From JBEVJK01 sp040510195 (lineage in GTDB: Bacteria; Pseudomonadota; Alphaproteobacteria; Rhizobiales; Rhizobiaceae): a DNA stretch of 64,000 nucleotides. Shown here piece by piece: positions 60,680 to 64,000 of the stretch. Position 1 is the stretch's first letter, and every line of letters starts with the position of its first letter. The position numbers were made by a program, and so were the translations under genes. The notes under the pieces were generated by a model. That model saw only the letters and a list, made by a program, of their open reading frames with translations. It was not told the origin of the DNA and ran no database searches. Location: positions 95,893-159,892 of the forward strand of contig JBEVJK010000136.1 in NCBI GenBank assembly GCA_040510195.1. Direction: 5' to 3'.

Positions 60680-61309
60680 AAAGTTTCATGACCCGGCGGT
60701 CTATTCAACACAGTTATCACCGCACGGACCAGTTTGGCGACGCCCAAATGCGCGGAACTCGATTCAGTCCTTTCAGCCTGCGACAGCTCGCAAGCAACCC
60801 GCTTGGCCGGCCTTAAGCTCGTCAGCGATATTCGGGTTGCCGGCAGCCGCCACGAAGGTTGGGAACCAGTCGAGACACCCATGGGACGGTCGTGAAACCA
60901 GCCGCACTAACAGAAGGCGTCGAACGCCGACGCGCTATCGGGTAAGGTTGCGTCGAGGACTAACGAGTTCTTCGCTGAGTGTTGCCATGACCATGCCCCA
61001 AGCACACAGTCGGCGACCGGCGTAGGCACCCTGCTGCGCCGGAGGAGGTGTTCGCCCTTTGGGGACACGCGCCGCCTCAGTCGACCGGACACCGCGCCCC
61101 GAAATTCCACGTAACTTACGCGGCAGGGCTGGCAAAAATGCGTCATCCATGCGCTACTTGATGAAGAGGCTGTCCCCCACGCCCATCAACCGATCGATAG
61201 GTGGACCATTGTACGCTCGGACACAAGTGATCCGGCGGCCGCGCGGGGTTAGAGGTCGCCTCTCGCTCTGGCAGTCTGCCAAAGCGTCCGCCAGCGAATG
61301 AGGACAACA
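60680..61309. other. Intergenic region with gene relics
   Basis: About 630 nt without an intact gene. It holds a short sulfatase-derived fragment on the minus strand (60806-60874) and presumably the promoters of the two divergent flanking genes. The remainder shows no convincing frame. Confidence 0.5.
60806..60874 (-). pseudogene. Sulfatase gene remnant (23 codons), inverted relative to the intact copy
   Basis: On the minus strand 60874-60806 encodes LDWFPTFVAAAGNPNIADEL followed by KAG. The intact sulfatase downstream has LDWFPTLVAAAGDPDIVDEL followed by KAG at about 62393-62461 on the plus strand. Four of 23 residues differ. Flanking codons do not match. This is a decayed second copy in opposite orientation. 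Confidence 0.65.
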
Positions 61310-62914
61310 ATGAAGCTTCGATCTATTGGTCTGTTGGCGCTGGGAGCCGCGCTGTCCAGCAGCATGCTCACGCCTGCCACCGCCGCCGACAAGCAGCCGA
61401 ACATCATCATGATCATGGGTGACGACATCGGCTGGTCGAACATCGGTGTCTACAACCAGGGCATCATGGCGGGCCGCACCCCGAACCTCGACCAGCTCGC
61501 CAATGGTGGAATGCGCTTCACCGACTATTACGCTGAAGCGAGCTGCACTGCCGGCCGCGCCAATTTCGTCACCGGCGAGCTGCCGGTCAGGACGGGCATG
61601 ACGACGGTTGGCCAAGCAGGCTCGCCGATCGGCCTGCCGGCGCAGGCGCCAACCATCGCCACGGCGTTGAAGGCCATGGGCTATACGACCGGACAGTTCG
61701 GCAAGAACCATCTCGGCGATCTGAATGAGTTCCTACCGACCGTGCATGGCTTCGACGAGTTCTTCGGCTACCTCTACCATCTCGACGCCATGGAAGACCC
61801 GGCGCACCGCAACTACCCGCAGGACCTGCTGGCGACGGTCGGTCCTCGCAATATGGTCCACAGCTGGGCCACGAATGTCGACGATCCCACCGAGCAGCCG
61901 CGCTGGGGCAAGATCGGCAAGCAGCGGATCGAAGACGCCGGCACGCTCTATCCCGAGCGCATGAAGACCGTGGACGACGAGATCCTCGGCAATGCCCTCA
62001 AGTTCGTCGACAAGGCTCGGGCCGACAACAAGCCCTTCTTCCTCTGGCTGAACCCCACGCGCATGCACGTGGTGACGCACCTCTCCGACAAGTATGAAGC
62101 GATGCGCAACTCTGAGAATGGCTGGAGCGAGCAGGAAGCCGGTATGGCTCAACTCGACGATGTCGTCGGCTCGGTAATGAAGTACGTCAAGGACAATGGT
62201 CTCGGCGACGACACCATCATCGCCTTCACAACGGACAATGGGGCGGAAAACTTCACCTGGCCGGATGGCGGCCAGACACCGTTCGCCGGAGGCAAAGGGA
62301 CGGCCCTGGAAGGCGGCTTTCGTGTACCAGCCATCGTGAATTGGCCAGGCAAGGTGCCGGCCGGCAAGGTCGAGAACAGCATCATGTCCGGGCTGGACTG
62401 GTTCCCGACCCTCGTGGCCGCCGCCGGCGATCCCGACATCGTCGATGAGCTGAAGGCCGGGAAGAAGCTCGGCGACACCGAGTACAAGGTCCATCTCGAC
62501 GGCTACAACCAACTCGACCTGATCACCGGCAAGGGCCCGTCGAAGCGTCACGAGGTCTACTACTTCACCGAAAGCACCCTGTCGGCGGTCCGCATCGACG
62601 ACTTCAAATATCGCTTTACCGACCAGCCCGGCGGCTGGCTTGGCGGTACCGTCAAGGTCGACTGGCCGATCATCGTCAACCTGCGCCTCGACCCCTACGA
62701 GCGGACGGGACTGCCCAACGGCGCCAATGGTTCGATCGCGTTCTACAACTGGTTTGTCTACGAGTTCTGGCGGTTCCAGTTCGCCCAGAAAGAGATCGGC
62801 AAACTGGCACAGACGGCGCTCGAATTTCCGCCGATGCAGAAGGGCGCCAGCTTCAACCTCGAAGCCGTGAAGGCGCAGATCGAGAAGGCCGCGGCAGGGC
62901 ATACTGGCCAATAG
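61310..62914 (+). CDS. Exported arylsulfatase-type sulfatase
   Basis: A 534-residue sulfatase. The signal peptide is MKLRSIGLLALGAALSSSML, ending near ATAADKQ. Metal and formylglycine motifs are IMIMGDDIGWSN, SCTAGRANF and TTDNGAE, with GKNHLGDLNEF and NPTRMHV. The Cys of CTAGR should become formylglycine; the usual motif is CxPSR, here CxAGR, a known variant subclass. GAGGA lies 5 nt before ATG 61310; an in-frame ATG at 61298 is also possible. It should hydrolyse a sulfate ester in the periplasm. No formylglycine-generating enzyme is in the window. Confidence 0.88.
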   Translation: MKLRSIGLLALGAALSSSMLTPATAADKQPNIIMIMGDDIGWSNIGVYNQGIMAGRTPNLDQLANGGMRFTDYYAEASCTAGRANFVTGELPVRTGMTTVGQAGSPIGLPAQAPTIATALKAMGYTTGQFGKNHLGDLNEFLPTVHGFDEFFGYLYHLDAMEDPAHRNYPQDLLATVGPRNMVHSWATNVDDPTEQPRWGKIGKQRIEDAGTLYPERMKTVDDEILGNALKFVDKARADNKPFFLWLNPTRMHVVTHLSDKYEAMRNSENGWSEQEAGMAQLDDVVGSVMKYVKDNGLGDDTIIAFTTDNGAENFTWPDGGQTPFAGGKGTALEGGFRVPAIVNWPGKVPAGKVENSIMSGLDWFPTLVAAAGDPDIVDELKAGKKLGDTEYKVHLDGYNQLDLITGKGPSKRHEVYYFTESTLSAVRIDDFKYRFTDQPGGWLGGTVKVDWPIIVNLRLDPYERTGLPNGANGSIAFYNWFVYEFWRFQFAQKEIGKLAQTALEFPPMQKGASFNLEAVKAQIEKAAAGHTGQ

Positions 62915-63297
62915 GGATTTGGCCAAAGGCGGGCGGACCCTGGGTAGTTGACACGGCCCTGGGTCTGCTCCCGTTCCGGCCGCTCTTGTGAAGGGTGGCT
63001 GTGCGAGGGCGGGCTTGGGGTTATGAGCATGAGCCTCGCGCGGCCATACGCCGTCGTGGCTAACAGTATTGAACCTCTCCGCGCGCCCGTCGCGAACTTG
63101 GTCAGCTCGCACGTTCCAGCGTCCGCTTCACCTGCATCGTGATCCACCTCCCGCCACGCGGGGTCGACACGCCGCACCCGACTGCGGACCTTCACCGCCT
63201 GTGGATTTGGCGCAACACGTTGACCGCGAAGACATCGAAATTCTCAGTCGGCGGTTGCAGCGCTCATGACGATTTGCCACGGTCGACGTGATCATAC
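62915..63297. other. Intergenic region after the sulfatase gene
   Basis: About 380 nt with no convincing gene. It leads into the DUF1254 remnant and may contain more decayed sequence of that gene that I cannot recognise. Confidence 0.4.
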
Positions 63298-63556
63298 GCG
63301 GCAGCCAAGGACGCCCTTGAGGACATGGAAGCGGCCGTCGAGTCACTGAGAACGCGCATCAACGGATGGAAACGTGACGTTCAACTCCATCGGGACCTAC
63401 GGCACCTCCTACCGACAACTGCTGCCGTGGGCCTTGGGCGGGCTCGGTGCCAACCTGCCGGAAGTCGCGATTACCTTCGGCCGCTCTGCGGAGACACGAG
63501 GCAAGGCCCTTTTCGGATCAGCCATGAAGGTCATCAACACTTGGCTCCATCAATGA
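63298..63556 (+). pseudogene. DUF1254 protein remnant with frameshift
   Basis: One frame reads AAKDALEDMEAAVESLRTRI then NGWKRDV up to about 63373. The next frame continues NSIGTYGTSYRQ, LLPWALGGLGANLPEVAI and GKALFGSAMKVI to the stop at 63556. Together they match the end of DUF1254 (ngW...GtYG.dY..RA..A.GLGAN.peDAiY), but a frameshift near 63370-63378 and the missing ends show decay. DUF1254 genes often lie near sulfatase genes, which fits the location. Confidence 0.6.
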
Positions 63557-64000
63557 GATGAACCAAAGGGCCGACTTCCGGTTGGGCGGTTGTCAGACTG
63601 AGCTTGATCGGCAAGCTGAACCGCCGCGGCCCAGCACTGCCCGGGTTGAGAAAGAGCACGCCAGCCTTGGTCCCGATCTGTGGCCGATGCGAATGGCCGG
63701 AGATGACCACATGGACGCCGCGCGAAGCAGGATCAAATCGCAGTTCATTCAAGTCATGCAGTACGTAGATGGAACGCCTTTCGATCTCTAGGGTGATGTC
63801 TTCGGGGTAGCTTCTTGCCCAGCTGTCGGTGTCGATATTCCCCCTAATCGCGGTGACAGGAGCAACCCGGCGGAGCTCGTCGAGGATTCCTTCCCGGCCA
63901 ATGTCGCCAGCGTGAATGATATGGGCGACACCGGCGAGTCGAGACGCGACCTGCGGGCGAAGCAGGCCGTGGGTATCCGAGATGACCCCGATTGTGAGCA
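63534..64000 (-). CDS. YfcE-type metallophosphoesterase (partial, N-terminus at right edge)
   Basis: About 155 residues are visible; the start is at or beyond the right edge. The frame begins TIGVISDTHGLLRP (DTH), then IIHAGDIGREGIL (GDI), AIRGNIDT (GN.D), and VVISGHSHRP (GHSH) with LFLNPGSAGPRRF. These are the metal-binding blocks of small YfcE/MJ0936-like phosphodiesterases. Only a few N-terminal residues should be missing. Its last codons overlap the decayed DUF1254 frame on the other strand. Confidence 0.88.
   Translation of the reverse strand, partial: LTIGVISDTHGLLRPQVASRLAGVAHIIHAGDIGREGILDELRRVAPVTAIRGNIDTDSWARSYPEDITLEIERRSIYVLHDLNELRFDPASRGVHVVISGHSHRPQIGTKAGVLFLNPGSAGPRRFSLPIKLSLTTAQPEVGPLVHLIDGAKC

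Noticed and set aside
60907..61150. Overlapping minus-strand frames beginning MTHFCQPC and MDDAFLPALP.
   Set aside because: Both are Arg-rich, overlap each other and lack ribosome sites; they are probably non-coding relic sequence.

Overview
The window looks like a chromosomal stretch of a GC-rich alphaproteobacterium, probably of the order Hyphomicrobiales (Rhizobiales). The reasons are the bcsN-bcsA-bcsB cellulose gene order with the rhizobial lipoprotein BcsN, an S21 protein of the alphaproteobacterial type, a TRAP/dehydroshikimate operon, and very high GC with long antisense open frames. No rRNA, tRNA, CRISPR array, complete insertion sequence or phage gene was seen.

Layout. 1-7.4 kb: c-di-GMP-controlled cellulose synthesis (bcsN, bcsA, partial bcsB, minus strand) next to a membrane class III nucleotidyl cyclase. 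7.6-9.6 kb: a selenium-binding-protein/methanethiol oxidase gene and a coupled membrane protein. 9.7-16.5 kb: sugar and amino-acid metabolism (xylitol/sorbitol-type dehydrogenase plus D-threonine aldolase-like enzyme, Tat-exported phosphoesterase, GNAT, sugar epimerase, AraC regulator). 16.5-20.9 kb: an AT-rich promoter region and a 1321-residue autotransporter built from 204-nt repeats. 21.0-23.2 kb: a three-gene phospholipid operon joined by ATGA overlaps.

23.2-33.6 kb is the most unusual part. Nine genes run in one direction: NmrA-like reductase, small secreted cupin, bestrophin, bicupin, cyclase/ATPase/TPR protein, YcaO, TfuA, HEVGH peptidase and a 160-residue unknown. The cyclase-YcaO-TfuA-peptidase core is tightly packed (2, 4 and 24 nt gaps). 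YcaO plus TfuA is the pair known for backbone thioamidation, so this looks like a peptide- or protein-modifying system without an obvious precursor. A winged-helix/TolB-like/TPR regulator reads away from it at 33.8 kb.

36.4-44.7 kb: an O-acyltransferase, then an aroE-dctP-dctQ-dctM-aroQ-quiC operon for uptake and breakdown of quinate/shikimate-type acids. It is divergent from a TetR regulator, with a 31-bp-phased direct repeat between them as likely operator. 44.7-48.9 kb: a DUF899 protein, a two-HTH regulator, a beta-propeller and small envelope proteins.

49-64 kb appears less GC-rich and more accessory. It has a second winged-helix/TolB/TPR regulator divergent from an unknown operon (89-residue protein, Cys-rich protein, GRDP-like protein), a sulfotransferase, a thiopurine methyltransferase-like gene with no usual start codon (ATT), a SAM-cyclase-ATPase-TPR protein and an exported sulfatase. 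Gene relics also lie here: a truncated jacalin-like protein, a 23-codon sulfatase fragment and a frameshifted DUF1254 fragment. The right edge holds a partial YfcE-type phosphodiesterase.
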